DNA of 6,118 bases from Legionellales bacterium (GTDB lineage: Bacteria; Pseudomonadota; Gammaproteobacteria; PIVX01). The position numbers were made by a program, and so were the translations under genes. Below are positions 5,991-6,118 of this stretch, one piece after another. The DNA lies in NCBI GenBank assembly GCA_013215905.1, contig JABSQI010000111.1:1-6118 (forward strand). Direction: 5' to 3'. The notes beneath the pieces are model-generated. The model did not search any database. It had not been told where the DNA came from and saw only the letters and a program-made list of their open reading frames with translations. The stretch's first letter is position 1; every line of letters starts with the position of its first letter.

Positions 5991-6118
5991 TTATTTATTG
6001 TCGTCAAAATTATCTTGGTTCTCGGCTTTAATCTCTTCAATTTGAGCAATGATAAGATCTTTAACTCTACTAATAATAAAATTTATTTCACTGTTCTCCT
6101 TATGTATATTTAAAGCTG
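5991..6118 (-). CDS. C-terminal end of an unidentified protein (runs off right edge)
   Basis: On the minus strand a frame is open from the window edge for 42 codons to a TAA at 5993-5991. It reads ALNIHKENSEINFIISRVKD, then a charged helical stretch (L-I-I-A-Q-I-E-E-I-K-A-E-N-Q) and an acidic end (D-N-F-D-D-N-K). It looks like the end of an amphipathic helix or coiled coil. The opening A-L-N-I and the following helix recall the C-terminal helix of the cell-division protein ZapA, where ALNI is common, but the match is too short to name the gene. An AAGGAG inside it, followed by GTG and an immediate stop, is not a start. The gene could be upstream in the same transcript as the exported protein gene at 5853-5395. 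Confidence 0.5.
   Translation of the reverse strand, partial: ALNIHKENSEINFIISRVKDLIIAQIEEIKAENQDNFDDNK

Overview
The window is very A+T-rich (roughly 70% by eye) and its recognisable genes are typical of gammaproteobacteria: LolB, CoaD, a YfhL-type ferredoxin and a YbhP-like phosphoesterase. A low-GC, Francisella-like gammaproteobacterium is the best guess. That is inference from base composition and gene set, not a database match.

Left part (1-3405). A lolB gene on the minus strand runs off the left edge and lacks only its last few codons. It diverges across a gap of about 55 bp from a tight plus-strand cluster: coaD (coenzyme A synthesis), an 8-iron ferredoxin, a 12-helix MFS transporter and an endonuclease/exonuclease/phosphatase-fold enzyme. 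Gaps inside the cluster are 1, 1 and 3 nt, so it is almost certainly one operon. The coaD-ferredoxin pairing is also known elsewhere, for example in Pseudomonas. The transporter and the EEP enzyme look like lineage-specific additions.

Middle part (3406-4631). A small exported protein of unknown function is encoded on the minus strand, converging on the operon. A short cloverleaf-like inverted-repeat structure lies between the two. Then come about 650 bp without an intact gene. This stretch holds a candidate promoter for the exported protein, a consensus extended -10 element pointing the other way, a decayed fragment of an Rpn/YhgA-type (PD-(D/E)XK, 'putative transposase') gene, and a near-consensus sigma-70 promoter for the next gene.

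Right part (4632-6118). A class I SAM-dependent methyltransferase on the plus strand converges on, and overlaps by 14 bp, a second small exported protein of unknown function on the minus strand. The C-terminal 42 codons of another minus-strand gene occupy the right edge.

No CRISPR array, rRNA, canonical tRNA, intact insertion sequence or clear defence system is visible. The left half is mostly core metabolism and envelope housekeeping. The right half looks like a slowly eroding accessory stretch with two orphan secreted proteins and a dead Rpn element.
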